From Sialis fuliginosa (taxonomy: Eukaryota > Arthropoda > Insecta > Megaloptera > Sialidae), in assembly GCA_961205875.1 (NCBI GenBank), contig OY540813.1, positions 2,451,001 through 2,515,000 on the forward strand: DNA of 64,000 nt. The letters are read 5' to 3'. A program made the position numbers and the translations under genes. Numbering within the stretch: the first letter of the stretch is position 1; each line of letters starts with the position of its first letter. Shown here in pieces: positions 1-10,195 of this stretch. The notes under the pieces are model-generated. The model was not told the DNA's origin. It did not search any database and saw nothing but the letters and a program-made list of their open reading frames with translations.

Positions 1-88
1 GGTAGTAATCAAATATCAACAAATATTTCTAATTCAGTACATTTAATTTAAAAATAGCCATTACTGGGGTCATATCCAAGACCTTATT
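1..88 (-). mobile_element. Family A MITE, truncated copy at window edge
   Basis: The stretch reads like the inner part and degraded end of family A in reverse orientation (compare 55905-56005). It contains the ATCAAATATCAACAAATATT block followed by an ACTGGGGTCATATCCAAG-like terminus. The inverted terminal motif itself is worn. The rest of the copy lies outside the window. Confidence 0.7.
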
Positions 89-114
89 TTTTTCCATATA
101 AATTATAAAGCTCA

Positions 115-330
115 GTCTGTCTGTCCGTCCGTTAGTATGTTTATAATTCGAGAACCACTTATCCGATTTATGTGTTTTTTTTAATTCATAGATATGTTAT
201 TTACCCAGATTTTAGTATATATTTCGTTACGTTAGGTAACATAAGGATTAAGCAATGAAGATAATAGTAAATCAAGTTCGTCTGCCGTCCGAGGGTTAAC
301 ATTGCATTTAAAATGAATCTAAATTCATAT
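115..330 (+). repeat. Dispersed repeat with CTGT-rich head
   Basis: A CTGTCTGTCCGTCCG run is followed by an ATCCGATTTATGTGTT segment and TTAGGTAACATAAGG. The same blocks occur on the opposite strand at 18935-19075, so this is a dispersed repeat. CTGT/CAGA-rich tails are typical of insect non-LTR element ends, but no reverse transcriptase remains and the class is unproven. Confidence 0.5.
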
Positions 331-704
331 TCGGTATATCTATAGTTGTATATGCATAATGTATACAACATATACATAATATAATATACTGTATTTATGC
401 ATGTATAATATGTTTATGAACAACAAACAACTGCGGTAAACTTATATTAACAGTAATTATAGTTTAACCACAGGATAATTTTGCTTATGAATTTAAATTG
501 GAAACACGTACAAACATTTCATCGATATTTTAAAATTAAATGTATATAGATTAATTATTGTTAAAAGCAAAATATTTATTTATTCTTTATTGTTTAAATT
601 TACCAAATATAATATTTTGTAAATGATGAAACTGCTATTACCTACTTTATTTGTTAGCTTTTGCAAAAAAAAATTGTATTTATAATGAGTTTTTTCGTCG
701 TATA
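331..704. other. AT-rich DNA, no feature seen
   Basis: This is very AT-rich with short TATA-type repeats near 340-410. I see no coding, RNA or repeat-end signal. Confidence 0.5.
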
Positions 705-905
705 TTGGATCATTTTTAACCGACTTGAAAAAAGGGCATAACTCTGACAAATATGCACCGATTTAGATGATTTTTGTTTGTTTGAAAAAGTATGTTCCCA
801 AGGTGGTCCCATATAAATTTCAACAGAATCTGAACATTAATTTCTTAGATATGACACCTAAAAGGGTAAAAAAACAGTTTTTGAAGTCGGTACTAAATTA
901 CTAAG
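705..905 (+). repeat. Family P dispersed repeat (TTTTTAACCGACTT type)
   Basis: It begins TTTTTAACCGACTTGAAAAA, runs through GGTGGTCCCATATAAAT and ends near TTTTTGAAGTCGGT. The same landmarks recur at 42540-42960 and 49185-49400, with smaller pieces near 1660-1690 and 54520-54560. From general knowledge this repeat type is abundant in Lepidoptera. Its two ends are inverted (AACCGACTT and GAAGTCGGT), which suggests a non-autonomous DNA element. No coding capacity is seen. Confidence 0.55.
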
Positions 906-963
906 CCAATAAAAAACTTAAAAAAAAGAAAATAGATTTCAAAAACTGTTAATTATTATAATA

Positions 964-1476
964 AAGTACTGGCACCAGCCTTTGCAAGGCCCCCATAATG
1001 GTAAATTTTTAATTAAATGTACTGAATTAGAACTATGTGTTGATATTTGATTACCACCATTTCTGAATATTAATCTATATACATTTAACTGTATTACAGC
1101 GTGATTTGATGACAATCGGCCAATAGGCGTCAAAATGGTGGACATTTAAACTAATCATTAGTATAATTTATTAATTAATTATTATATTATCATACCAACT
1201 GCTTTACATTGTTTCAAATTTGACGATTCTTTCTTTTATATCTTTTGTGTCGTAGTACTTATCATTTCGTTTTGTGTCCATCACTGCGTGTTCATCACTG
1301 GTTTTATCTTTGCCATTACTGGAGAAAAAACATGAACAAAATAAAAGGTTATAATTTAAAAAAGATTTAGTGACTTTGGTCATTAAATTAATTAAATAAA
1401 GAGTTACTTGTTTTATTAGTAACATGAGTTCATGAGAATTACAAAAAAACATAGCGGCCATAACTGGTGCATTTGT
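964..1476 (+). mobile_element. Family A MITE
   Basis: A non-autonomous element of about 510 bp with terminal inverted repeats AGTACTGGCACCAG at the left and a decayed CATAACTGGTGCATTTG at the right. The interior (AATTAAATGTACTGAATTAG, then TTACAGCGTGATTTGATGAC, then CATGAGTTCATGAGAATTAC) is shared with 19713, 20710, 46129, 48427 and, reversed, 55513. Other copies are flanked by TA or TAA, as in Tc1/mariner-type insertions, but the superfamily is not proven. The right end is worse preserved than in the 48427 copy. There is no transposase, so mobility would have depended on an element elsewhere. Confidence 0.8.
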
Positions 1477-2127
1477 GTTTACGTTTATGTTATATTTTAT
1501 GCATGCTTACTTTTTAGTCATGAATTTTTCTATCTTTTCACTCTGTTAAAATTATTATGAATTTATTTTTACTTTCAGTTTTAATATTTCTTGCTGACGT
1601 TTTCTATGTACTATGTACCTTTCGAAATAAACTATTATTATTATTATATACTTTTCAGTGTTTTTAGGATTTTTTTGAAGTCGGTAAAATTTTTTTTAGG
1701 TTTTTTATCATTGTATGTTATGTATATAGTTCACATTTTTACTTCTATAAAAAATCTTCATGTGGAACATAAATATTTAAAATATATAGATTTAATTATA
1801 TTAAAGGTCTTAAAAGTAGGGGTAGACAGCAAGGCAATAATAAAATAATATCGCAGTCATAAACATTTTATGGCCTAAAAATGCTCACTCATATAGACTT
1901 TTATGAATTCTTATTTAGCTGTGAAAATTGACAGTAATAACATATCGTATATGATATTTAAATTTTTATGCAGCAAGAACTGAATTTTATTGCAATATAC
2001 AGAAGATAACTTGAAGTTAGTTAGGGGAACGGTGGCTAATGTAGCACATCTAAGGAATGTTATAAATAGGAAATAATGAATGCATAAAATTTGAATTTTT
2101 TTTCGGTAGTTTGAATATTGTCAATAT
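1477..2127. other. AT-rich DNA with small family P fragment
   Basis: No gene is seen. Around 1655-1690 a CTTTTCAGTG...TTTTTTGAAGTCGGT fragment matches the end of family P. The remainder is AT-rich without recognisable structure. Confidence 0.4.
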
Positions 2128-2640
2128 AACTCATGATTTAAGAATATCGAAGATACGAGAAGCTTTGGGATCGTTTCAGATTGAGACAAAAAAAAATCGT
2201 TCCGTGTCTGTCTGTCTGTCCGTCCGTCCGTATGTGTATGTGTCCGTCTGTCCCCTGTATCCTATACGCATAACTCATGAACCACTGAACCGATATTATT
2301 GAATCTTGGTCGGATGGTTGGGTCTGACTTGAAGACGGTCCCATTTCAAAATCGTGTGTAAGGGGGAGGGGTGACATTCTAAAATATTAATTTTTTCAAG
2401 ATATTTCAATAACTTAAACTAAAATAATACACCTTCACCACAATAAAACAATGTCACTCGACACGTGTTTCGACTTCACAAGAAGTCCTAGTGACTAGAA
2501 ACCACAGTTTCTCCGTTTTTCTAGTAGTATCTCAAGAACGACACATGTTACGTAAAAATTTTATAGAATATTTTTTGTAGAGCATTAAATTTTCTATAGT
2601 ATGGGTCTAGTTTTATCCTGAACACGTTTAAATAGTTCTA
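2128..2640 (-). mobile_element. Family H element, partial
   Basis: The AATATCGAAGATACGAGAAGC block, CTGTCTGTCCGTCCGTCCGT run, ACTCATGAACCACTGAACCG, and the TATCTCAAGAACGACACATGT and GTATGGGTCTAG blocks follow in the reverse order of the fuller copy at 58114-58979. This copy therefore lies in the opposite orientation and lacks both ends. Homology of the two halves is read by eye. No coding frame is evident. Confidence 0.65.
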
Positions 2641-3143
2641 CATTTTTCCCGATTATTTATAATTTACGTACTATAATATTTTTGTTGACAAAGTCCTATT
2701 TACTATTTATATCAGCTATAACACTTTAAAAACGCCCAATTTGCGAAGTGTTTGAATTTAATGAATTTTTAATGCTACACGCACGGCCGTTATGCAAAAT
2801 AAAGAAATACTTAAAGCTAATTATAATGCAAACGGCGCTCGAAGACGCTCTCCGAACGCCGCCAAATTCACGGTTTGATTTTCTCCAAACTTAATTTTTT
2901 CTTTGTAGGTATATATACATAATGGCGAGGCTCAATCTAATTACTTATGTAATCATGCGTTTATTATGTTCAAGGACTTTAAGTTTACCCTCTATTGGAC
3001 ACCAATTCATTAAAGTTAATGGTGATTGGAGTGTTCGGAACTCAATATGACCAACCAAAGAATTTTATATAATTTGTATTTAACACAGGTAAAAAAGTGA
3101 CGTGCTCTATAACTGAAAATATCGGTATGGAGAACCATACATG
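2641..3143. other. AT-rich DNA, no feature seen
   Basis: A short GC-richer patch at 2830-2868 could form a 5-bp stem (CGGCG/CGCCG) around a loop. Otherwise nothing is recognised. Confidence 0.4.
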
Positions 3144-3815
3144 ACTTCCATGTTCTTTCTATCTTTTTAAATAACTTAAATAACTTTTCAAAAAATTTAT
3201 TTATATAATCTACTACTATGAATATACATTTCGTAATACATAAAAAACGGTTACAGCAGTTATTGCCATTTGTATATAAATATTAGTTTTCTAATGTCCT
3301 AATGTCAAAAACATTCGTAGAACAACTAATTTGACGTTTTGAATTTAGTTGCATTTGTTTTCAAGACAACATGAATTAATGACGTATTAATTAGTATTTG
3401 AAATTCAAATTTTAAGTGTGTTTTTCACCCTTTTAATAGCTGTTTGGACACGTACAAATAATAAATGTCCCTTAGATTCAATTGAACTGCAAATGTACCA
3501 AATCTTATCAAAATTAGTAGGATAATACTAGCAATATTCACTTTTTAGACGAAAAAAGTTACAAAATTTCGAATATTTCCAAAACCCCTAATCCGATTAG
3601 AACCAAAATCAATAGGTCTGAAGTACTCACTAACACAAATATTTTCCCCAAAAATAATTCAGATCGGCGTATTTTTACAGTAGTTATCGTGAACGAAAGA
3701 AAATTCTACATCCAGACACACACTATGCGGAAATTAACTTTTCTTTAGGTTTTGAAGTTAGTACAATCAGAATTTGTCATTTTCTCGGACACGATTTTTT
3801 GATGGTATTACAATA
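3144..3815 (+). mobile_element. Family C MITE, 3' end lost
   Basis: It starts ACTTCCATGTTCTTTCTATC, like the better preserved copy at 26782. It carries TTTCCAAAACC, AATCCGATTAG and TTTTTACAGTAGTTATCGTG in the same order. The right terminal repeat (AGAACATGGAAGT in the 26782 copy) is missing here, so the element fades out near 3815. No transposase is present and the superfamily is unassigned. Confidence 0.65.
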
Positions 3816-4272
3816 AAAAAGTAAAAAACATCCATAAAACATTTTTACAATAATAACAGACGATTTAATAACATCCTTCCTATAATTTGAAGCGAAATTG
3901 TTATAATTTACGATAATTATTTTAACCGGTGTCTATGTAATCAATGCATGTGAAAAAGAACTACAACGTTCACCAATTAAACAATAAAAACCCAATTTTA
4001 ATCCGTCACAGCACACTACAATCGTATTTTGATTCAATGCTTTGATCACATGCAGAATTTTCCGTGGCGTTTGAATCGTACCCACATTGTCGACGTGGGG
4101 AGGGGTGGAGACGGGGGAGGGGGGGGGGGTAGAAGGGGCAGAATTGTACAAATTAAAGTGTACAAAGCTTTACGCACATAAGATGTTTTTGATTGTTCCT
4201 GGACCTGTTTAATAATACGAGTGATTTTCAAACAGGGAAAATGTCTTTACTAAACACAATTATATTGAAATA
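3816..4272. other. AT-rich DNA with G-rich tract
   Basis: The only notable feature is a G-rich strand from about 4096 to 4139, including an uninterrupted run of about 11 G at 4119-4129, which could form a quadruplex. No gene is seen. Confidence 0.45.
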
Positions 4273-4441
4273 AGGTAAAGGCACCAGTTATCGCCGCAAG
4301 AGCAAGTTTTCGGTATTTTTGGATTAATGGGCTTGTTTTTTGTTATTCTCATGAACTCATGTTACTAATAAAACAAGTAACTCTTTATTTAATCAATTTA
4401 ATTGCTAAAGTCCGCAAATATAGTTTGTTTTTTAAATTATT
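4273..4441 (-). mobile_element. Family A MITE, truncated by family B
   Basis: It begins AAGGTAAAGGCACCAGT and continues with GAGCAAGTTTT, CTCATGAACTCATGTTACTA and AAAGTCCGCAAATATA, which is the end of family A read in reverse. It stops at TTAAATTATTAAT, where the family B left flank begins at 4442. The rest of the A copy is absent. Confidence 0.75.
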
Positions 4442-5507
4442 AATAAGGGAAGCATATTTTGTCAATCCTCCCCCTACTATTAACAAAAAAAACTAGTTAT
4501 GAAACACCTTAAATTCAAGCTTTTACTTTTTTTAAATTCTTATATAAATATTTATATAGTGACTAAATGATTCTACGTCTTATTTTCTTGTATTTTAGTC
4601 AATATTTGTATGACGAATTGAAGTTCACTGCAGGAATTTCACTAAAAAATTTTGAATTTTTGATTTCGTTAAAAGTATGTTTATTGTATAGAAAATGACG
4701 TGAAAAGTTGTTTGTTTCAAACCGCAGGTCTGTATCTCAAACCGTTCTCGAGATATAGCCTCTCAAAGTTTTAGTTTGTTCAAATTTTTGGAGAAAAAAG
4801 GCCATAACTTTTGAACGGGTGGTCGGAATTGATTTTAGTTGACGGATTTGAAATCAGCGTGTCAAAATCTATATAATGATATGTATAATACTTTAAAATC
4901 CAACAAAAAAAATTTCGTCAAAAATCGACATTTTTTTAAGGTATACCCCTTTGAATTTTTTCGATTTTTCGCGAAATTTTTTTTTTCGAGTTTTAAGGTA
5001 TTATTTATGTAATCATATAGATTTTGTCACGCTGATTCCAAATCCGTCAACTAAAATCAATTCCGACCACGCGTTCAAAAGTTAGGGCCATTTTTCTTCA
5101 AAATTTTGAAAAAATTGAAACTTTGAGAGGCTATATCTCGAGAACGGTTTGAGATACAGACCTGCGGTTTAAAACAAACAACTTTTCACGTCATTTTCTA
5201 TACAATAAACATACTTTTAACGAAATCAAAAATTCAAAAATTTTTAGTGAAATTTCCTGCAGTGAACTTCAACTCGTCATACAAATATCGACTAAAATAC
5301 AAGAAAATAAGATGTAGAGGTATTATAGTTTTATAATTGAGCGTTTAAATTAATATTAAATGCTATTTTTGATTTTTGGTTTGAAAGATGAATATTCTAA
5401 TAATACTTTTAAATTATTTATTAACTGAAAACACAGATTTGTATTAATTTTACCCATAGAGTAAGGGAAGCACTGCTTCCCCTGCTTCCATGGACGCTTC
5501 GCCACTG
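4442..5507. mobile_element. Family B palindromic (fold-back) element, copy 1
   Basis: The core 4573-5317 is an inverted repeat with arms of about 355 bp around a short loop near 4930-4961, so most of the element can fold into one hairpin. Matching landmarks are ACCGTTCTCGAGATATAGCC at 4741 and its complement ending at 5148. A 130-bp left flank (GGGAAGCATATTTTGTCAAT) is shared with the copy at 56637. On the right, 5462-5507 ends GGACGCTTCGCCACTG, which read inversely starts CAGTGGCGAAGC and resembles a hAT terminus. I infer a hAT-type MITE whose left tip is lost. Other copies are at 40991 and 56637. Confidence 0.75.
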
Positions 5508-6654
5508 CTCTACATAGTCGTAAAGAACCCTCCGCGTTGTATCACCGCTCACCCGCCAGGTGGCGACCCGTTTTTTCGAAACCGGGGGTTACATTTGTGA
5601 CCCATATGGATATTTTTTCCATACTCAACTCATCACAAAACCTGGACTTACCAATTTTGAAGCTATCATAAAATAGCAACAACAATAAATTTGATCTTGA
5701 AATGCGATTATCAAGGTCAAGTTTGCCTCCAAGATTTTTTTCACAATTTTTTTCGTATTCAGTGCATCAAATTACTTAGGAAAACCTCCTCAAATCGTCT
5801 AAACTGATTTTTTTACAATGAACTTTCTGTTACGGTCGGGACTGGTCGATATATCGACCGGCAACTTGATCGGGCACGCCACGTGAGAAATTAATTGATT
5901 TTATGTACAAATTTTGTGTAAATAAAAAGATCGATTTCATCGTAAAAATCCCCGTCCATAAAATGTTAAACAGCTATTGAAGAAGTGAAAATCTTTTAAA
6001 CACGTCATTAATTAAAAAAAATTACATATTTCGAAAGATTATAAAAAGTATTTACCGGTCGCTTGTACAATTTTGAAAAATGTTTGTTTCAGACCATACT
6101 AAATTAAATGACAACATCTTCAGTTTTCTGTAGTAAATATAATACATTTGTGGTGAAAATGTGGAGCCAGCAAGAATATTGGAGAACTAACATATTGCGT
6201 ACGGTTGATTGGAAGGGGCGCTCAAACAATTAATTACACTAATGAGAGAGTATTTGAATAGTTATTACACGCACTCACGTATTGGGAACTCTCTCTCCTT
6301 TGCTTCTGGCGAGCTTTTGTTGTTAATTTGCTATTTACGAATTGATTTGGTTCACAATAAGTCACGTAGAATAGAAAAATACTGTATTTAACGTAATTAA
6401 AATTACATTGCAGGAGAGTTCGCAAGGTACAATTTTAATACTCGAATACGCTATAAAGCTAAAAGAGGGTTAGGACTTTGGCAGTATATATGTCGCATGC
6501 AGAAGTGGTCGACCAGTTTTCATTCAAATTCGCTTATCGCAAACTTAGTAGGTTACTTTCATTTGATTATTAGTATTTTTCAAATCATTTCTCCATGTAC
6601 CAAACAAAGACAGATATTTTGAAACTAATTTGCTAGATAAAGAAGTACTCTTCG
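5508..6654. other. No gene seen; one perfect 16-bp palindrome
   Basis: This is single-copy-looking sequence with no recognised repeat. GGTCGATATATCGACC at 5844-5859 is a perfect 16-bp palindrome. A moderately GC-rich patch with ATTGG near 6205-6330 is not interpretable further. Confidence 0.45.
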
Positions 6655-6835
6655 TTTATAGTACTCATATATATTTGTGACAAGGATTCAATCGAAACAC
6701 ACACAGACAGACAGACAGACACAGAACGAAAAATGTTTGTCTTGACCTGAAACGAAAATTTTGAAATCGGAGTACATTTTTTTTTAAATCACAAAGCTTC
6801 TCGTATCTTCGATATTGCGAGGAAGCAAAATACTT
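6655..6835 (+). mobile_element. Family H element, short fragment
   Basis: ACAAGGATTC, a CAGACAGACAGACAGACAC run, TGTTTGTCTTGACCTGAAAC, and CTTCTCGTATCTTCGATATT followed by GCGAGGAAGCAA match 58670-58855 in the same order and strand. Both ends of the element are missing. Confidence 0.65.
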
Positions 6836-7674
6836 ATAAATGTATGTACGCAGCTTTCTAATAGATCTTAATAGATCTGAGTAGATCTAAAAAAATTAAA
6901 TACAAAAATATTTTAAAAACTAAAACTCGACTATACCTACGTTTGTAGATATCAAATTAAAAATATAAATAAAATTTATAGCGTTATATTGGTAGAAATA
7001 TTGATCAAAATAAAGCACATGAAGATAACTTGTATATGTGGTATAAATTGTATCAACATTTTGTTTTTAATTTAATAAAAATGTCAATAATACAACAACT
7101 TCAACTACCCAGCGCCTACACCATTTAATTGAAATTTTTTATTCCAACAAACGAAAGGTATATAATCTAATTTTGAAGTAAACTGAGGAAAAATAAAATC
7201 TCATGTATTTCATATTTTGTTTATTAACAAAAAAAAAATAATTAAAATTCACTTTTGATTACCACTGACATAATATATATTGTTTTGCGAGAGACGGAAA
7301 TTTCAGGATATTCTGTTTGCGTTTTAATTAAGACTTGTGCTTCCTCCCCCCCTCTGTATCCGACATCCCCCCCCCTCCTCAGAACCCCGTTGCTCACAGT
7401 TGAATGGGTTTGTTTCTACTGTCTCTAACCTAACAATATTACTCTTATTAAATGCAGCCGATTGCTTTTGTTCTACCAAGTTCCTCTTGCACGTTCTAGA
7501 GGTTCAACATGCGTGGTCGAGTCGCCGAACGTTTGTCATAATATTTAAAAGTGTTGGGATTCGTAAAATATGTTAATTGTGTGGAAAATATCTATTTAAT
7601 ATCGTATTTTTATGACCGAATACATTTTTTCTACAATCGTGTAAAAAAGTAGGCTTTTTCATTGACATTTCAGT
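6836..7674. other. AT-rich DNA with AGATCT and C-run patches
   Basis: ATAGATCT occurs repeatedly at 6860-6890, recalling the AGATCT-rich MITE at 20188. C-rich tracts lie at 7345-7380. No gene is seen. Confidence 0.4.
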
Positions 7675-7729
7675 ACTTTTGCGCTCGCCGTGCGTAAAAG
7701 TTACTTTTACGCACGGCGAGCGCAAAAGT
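7675..7729. repeat. Perfect GC-rich 55-bp palindrome
   Basis: Two perfect 27-bp inverted arms (ACTTTTGCGCTCGCCGTGCG, then TAAAAGT, and the complement) flank a single T at 7702. Outside the arms the match continues weakly (CAGT on the left, ACTGC on the right). The arms are markedly GC-rich in an AT-rich neighbourhood and contain several CpGs. This could be two transposon ends joined head to head, or a fold-back whose loop is lost. It would extrude readily as a cruciform. Confidence 0.9.
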
Positions 7730-8680
7730 GTTTACTGCTTCCATAGTAATACATACATTTTTTTACGATTAATGAATTTTATAAATACTATTGTATTATA
7801 GTATTGAACAAATTACTAAAATTTAATTATTGTAATAAAAAAAATTAAATAAATTATAAAAAATACTTTCTCGGCACCATTCATGTTAATATGTGTAATT
7901 TTCATATACAATTTAGATTTTGCAGATGGTAAATTTAAAATTACAGAATTTGCAGCTTCTGATATCTCTGGTGGTTGTTCTTTCTCAGTATCACCACTTA
8001 TCCATCTTATATTATAGAATAACAAATGAAGAAACACATTTTAATGAAAATAGAACTGTAAAAAAATTTTGTCCAAAGCTTACTAGAGTTCAATTTTAAT
8101 ATTAATATAGCAAAATACAAATTATATAAATTAATTATTATATTATATTATTGTTAATATTATATAATATAGAAAAAATATTATGTGCATCTCGAGTGTA
8201 AAATGCGTTTTTCGCGCCTCGACTAACAAACATTCCTACTCATGTAAAAAACTATAATTTTACACCCTAGATACACAAATATATATTTTAGCAGAAACCA
8301 ATTTTTTTAAATAATATAAGCAGAAATTTATTTATTAATTTCTCATATCTGGCTTCAGACAAAATTATCATTAAATATTAAGTGCATCCCTAAAGTAATT
8401 ATTTCTACAAAGATTTTAAAATAAGTTTTAAAATTATTATACTTAAACTTTTATAATCAATTAAGCGAAATAAATTATTGTTGCAAAATAACATTAATGA
8501 AGAAGTTACCATTAAAAATAACAAGTTTATTTTCCTTCGAAAATATTCCAATTATGAAAATGGCTTTAAGAGAGAATTATCAAGCGACCAAAACTAGCCG
8601 GAGAAAGTTGAGAGATCTCGACAAAGAATACATGCCGTCGTGGCGTCAGTAGAATTACCAAAGTAGCCTCAGTGGGGCGT
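7730..8680. other. AT-rich DNA, no gene seen
   Basis: Very AT-rich with no repeat end recognised. Weak open frames here have no domain content. Confidence 0.4.
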
Positions 8681-8683
8681 TGA

Positions 8684-8698
8684 GGGGGGGGGGGGGGG
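8684..8698 (+). repeat. G15 homopolymer
   Basis: Fifteen consecutive G. It is one of many long G or C runs in the window and is followed by a GC-rich patch CAGGGGCGGTGCTGCGCCCA at 8730-8749 that resembles a transposon terminus, with no partner seen. Confidence 0.9.
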
Positions 8699-8863
8699 TT
8701 GTAATGTTTAATGTCAGGGCAGAGACCCACAGGGGCGGTGCTGCGCCCAGGGGAAAATCCCTTCGGTCGAGCTGCATTAAATCTAAATTTTGAAGACTTG
8801 TCATTAAATTTAAATAATATGTGATATATACAAGGTTTGAGTTGAAGGGTGTATTAAATTTAT

Positions 8864-10195
8864 TACTAGCTGTTACCCGCGACTTCGTCCGCGTGAAATT
8901 TGTACTTTTAGGGTTCCGTAAAAAACTAGTATTAAGTATATAAATTAGTATATAAATTGTATACCGATTAAGATGAAATTTGGTAACAGATGTGATAAGA
9001 TTTTTGGAAAAAAAAAATTTTTTTTGGACCTTCCAATTAGAGCTGGGCGCGGGCCGTGAATTTTTCGGGTCACGTTGGGTCACGGCCGTGACCCGACGTG
9101 ACGTGAGCGATTTTCAAATATTGAATCGTGAGCGGGCGTGATCGTGAGTCAAATTAAAACAGTCGGGCGTGACCGTGCGTGAGTACATTTTTCTCGTGCG
9201 TGAGTTCGTGAGTATATTTTGAAGATAATTTGTTTATAAACTTATTTGATATTTTTTTTAATATCTGAACTAATAATGCATAAATATAATAATGTTTTAA
9301 AACGAATTTTGACATTAAAACATATAGTATGAAAAATAAATGTTATTTTAGGAAGCATTTTCACATGGTCAGTATTGCCAACTATATCAGAACACCAAAA
9401 AAAGATTTAAAAATACATTGTAGCTTTATTTTATTATTGTTTTGTTTGTAATTTCTTTTACTAGAATGCAGTTTAGAAGAAATAATATGAATATAAAATA
9501 CACACAATATATTGCACGTAAAAACATAAATTTTCATCATTTCAAAATTTAATTTACAACAATTACATTAAATCGGGTCACGCGTGTGACCCGTCGTGCG
9601 TGAGTAAAAAAATAGTATTCGTGAGCGTGCGTGATCGTGAATACTTTTTTTTGTAACCGTGAGTGAGCGGGCGTGACTAAATTTTTTTCTCTCGTGAGCG
9701 TGCGTGATCGTGAGCAAAAATTACTCACGCGCCCAGCTCTACTTCCAATAGAATGAAAAGTATATCCAAATTTTTTTCCCACTTATCCCATTGAGTGGGG
9801 TGTCTTTAGATAGGTCTCCTAAAATGCAACAAAACATGTTTTAGGACCTTTTCATTTTAACCTTTCAGTCACGATATATTTGCTTTTCAATGTGGTTATC
9901 AGAAACAAAATCTGAGAAAATTTAATTAGTATTTTCAATGAAAATTATAGCAAAAATAGTTTTTGGAATAACTCTTTATTAGAAATCGTAGTGAGAATGA
10001 CTACGGAACCCTAGCATGTGCATGCCCAACACGCACTTGACCGTTTTATTTTATTTAATCAATTTTCTGGGATAAAAATGTCATTCGTCAGGATGCAAGC
10101 TATCTTACTGCCAAATTTTATCAAAATTGGTTCAGTGGTTTAGCCGTTATCGGACAGGCAGACAGACAGAGTTACTTTCGCATTTATAATATTAG
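8864..10195 (+). mobile_element. Family O dispersed element, interrupted by a hAT MITE
   Basis: It starts ACTAGCTGTTACCCGCGACT, which continues with a TCGTCCGCG segment, and ends GTTTAGCCGTTAT, CAGGCAGACAGACAGA, CTTTCGCATTTATAATATTA. Such ends mark a family widespread in lepidopteran genomes. Pieces here lie at 18778, 23957, 31430 (reverse), 39775, 53009 and 61205. The body is split by a hAT insertion at 9038-9741; removing that and one CTTCCAAT restores continuity. I see no reverse transcriptase or transposase frame, so the class (non-LTR tail or non-autonomous DNA element) is undecided. Confidence 0.65.
9038..9741. mobile_element. hAT MITE with CGTGA-rich subterminal arrays (family I)
   Basis: Perfect 14-bp terminal inverted repeats TAGAGCTGGGCGCG bound a 704-bp element. 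It is flanked by a perfect 8-bp target duplication CTTCCAAT (9030-9037 and 9742-9749), which identifies the hAT superfamily. No transposase is encoded; the middle (about 9230-9560) is AT-rich filler. Both subterminal regions (9050-9210 and 9575-9730) are packed with CGTGAG, GCGTGA and GATCGTGA words, giving high CpG density. By analogy with Ac-type hATs, such arrays are probably transposase binding sites. It sits inside family O and is therefore younger than it. Confidence 0.92.

Noticed and set aside
939-1145. Shared 68-75-codon frames in family A (also 46084-46311)
   Set aside because: They run through the terminal inverted repeat and are simply two similar young copies; no domain or codon signal.
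8655-9083. 142-codon open frame on the minus strand
   Set aside because: It joins a G15 run, family O and the start of a hAT MITE; the boundaries make biological coding impossible.
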